From: Tubiluchus corallicola | Lineage: Eukaryota; Priapulida; Priapulimorpha; Priapulimorphida; Tubiluchidae | DNA: 25,140 bases | Direction of reading: 5' to 3' | Assembly (NCBI GenBank): GCA_030141605.1 | Contig: JAQGDQ010000103.1 | Coordinates: 597,501-622,640, forward strand | Shown: piece after piece, positions 24,801 to 25,140 of the stretch | How positions within the stretch are numbered: position 1 is the stretch's first letter | Layout: each line of letters starts with the position of its first letter | The notes under the pieces: generated by a model | What the model saw: the letters and a program-made list of their open reading frames with translations, nothing else | The model's database searches: none | Told to the model about the DNA's origin: nothing | Made by a program: the position numbers and the translations under genes

Positions 24801-25140
24801 GACTCAAAGACAAAAACCAAAATGAATAAAATAAAAATGACGATTTATTACCCAAAAAAATAAACGTTCCAGACAGCTTACCGAATGGAGCAAACAGAAA
24901 GCCTGATGAAGTGCGAACAAAGCTGAGATGAGATCAGACGCCCACTGACCACTGACAAGGATCTACAGCAGACCTACCCTTTTTATAAGCTCAGGTGTGC
25001 ACGTGACTAGTGGCTCCCACTAACACAAGGTCAGAATAAGAATCTATGTGCTAGTTAAAGCCACGTTCACACGCACACCTGAGAAGTCTGCTGTATTCCC
25101 CTGCCAGTATTACACTACCTCATCACAGCCCTGCAGTACA
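24737..25140 (-). repeat. 5' LTR (404 bp)
   Basis: Same TG...CA ends as the 3' copy. The outer end coincides with the last base of the window (TGTACTGC on the minus strand). It carries TATAAAA at 24981-24987 and AATAAA at 24844-24849. The gag start codon used for the long frame (24798-24800) lies inside it. Confidence 0.92.
24981..24987 (-). promoter_or_regulatory. TATA box of the 5' LTR
   Basis: TATAAAA on the minus strand, about 155 bases into the LTR and identical in context to 16051-16057 in the other LTR. Transcription would be expected to start about 25-30 bases downstream, near 24950-24955, marking the U3/R border. Confidence 0.6.

Larger units (their letters stand above)
15826..25140 (-). 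mobile_element. Nearly complete Ty3/gypsy LTR retrotransposon
   Basis: On the minus strand the order is 5' LTR, primer binding site, gag, protease, RT-RNaseH-integrase, polypurine tract and 3' LTR. Integrase after RNaseH defines Ty3/gypsy (Metaviridae) order. The length is about 9.3 kb. Gag and the main Pol frame are long and uninterrupted. One in-frame TGA (21928-21930) splits protease from RT, so the copy looks young but possibly defective. There is no env-like frame. The 3' flank reads GATAT (15821-15825); the other flank is outside the window, so target duplication cannot be tested. It inserted in the same orientation as the lectin-like gene. Confidence 0.95.

Overview
The window looks like nuclear DNA from an AT-rich invertebrate animal. 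Its host genes are split by introns with GT/AG boundaries, and it carries microsatellites, fragments of several non-LTR retrotransposons (LINEs), one small terminal-inverted-repeat element and one almost complete Ty3/gypsy LTR retrotransposon. The species cannot be named from the sequence. Nothing suggests bacterial, organellar or CRISPR content.

Region 1 (about 1-8266, minus strand) holds most of a gene for a membrane-anchored serine beta-lactamase-like protein (LACTB / beta-lactamase-domain family). Six coding exons at 8074-8240, 4704-4998, 3562-3699, 2173-2263, 950-1140 and 407-565 join in phase to give 347 residues; the C-terminal exons lie beyond position 1. Its introns hold a ~516 bp MITE-like element (2739-3254), a G/T-rich pentamer array, a long GA/CT tract, an ATC-type array and two diverged copies of an undescribed dispersed repeat.

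Region 2 (8267-9647) is the intergenic gap. It contains a large CA/TG hairpin microsatellite and a candidate poly(A) signal for the next gene.

Region 3 (9648-15408, minus strand) is the 3' part of a gene for a pentraxin/LamG-like (concanavalin A fold) lectin-type domain. Five exons at 15294-15408, 13154-13288, 12937-13054, 11546-11809 and 9648-9722 give 234 residues and a stop. Its introns hold three degenerate LINE fragments: an RT C-terminal tail (9830-10331, plus strand), an RT core (11900-12550, minus strand) and the start of an endonuclease domain (14206-14630, plus strand).

Region 4 (15826-25140, minus strand) is a ~9.3 kb Ty3/gypsy retrotransposon. In its own 5'-to-3' order it has a 5' LTR (24737-25140), primer binding site, gag (662 codons), a likely -1 frameshift signal, a protease frame, an in-frame TGA, RT-RNaseH-integrase with a ~310-residue disordered tail, ~1.8 kb without coding potential, polypurine tract and 3' LTR (15826-16210). 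The gag frame opens inside the LTR and reads through the primer binding site. The two LTRs are nearly identical in U3 but clearly diverged in R/U5. The element lies upstream of, or inside, the lectin-like gene in the same orientation. The last base of the window coincides with the outer end of the 5' LTR.

I see no clearly new multi-gene system. The most unusual material is the architecture of the LTR element: gag starting in the LTR, the frameshift signal, the TGA between protease and RT, the extended Pol tail and the mosaic LTR divergence.
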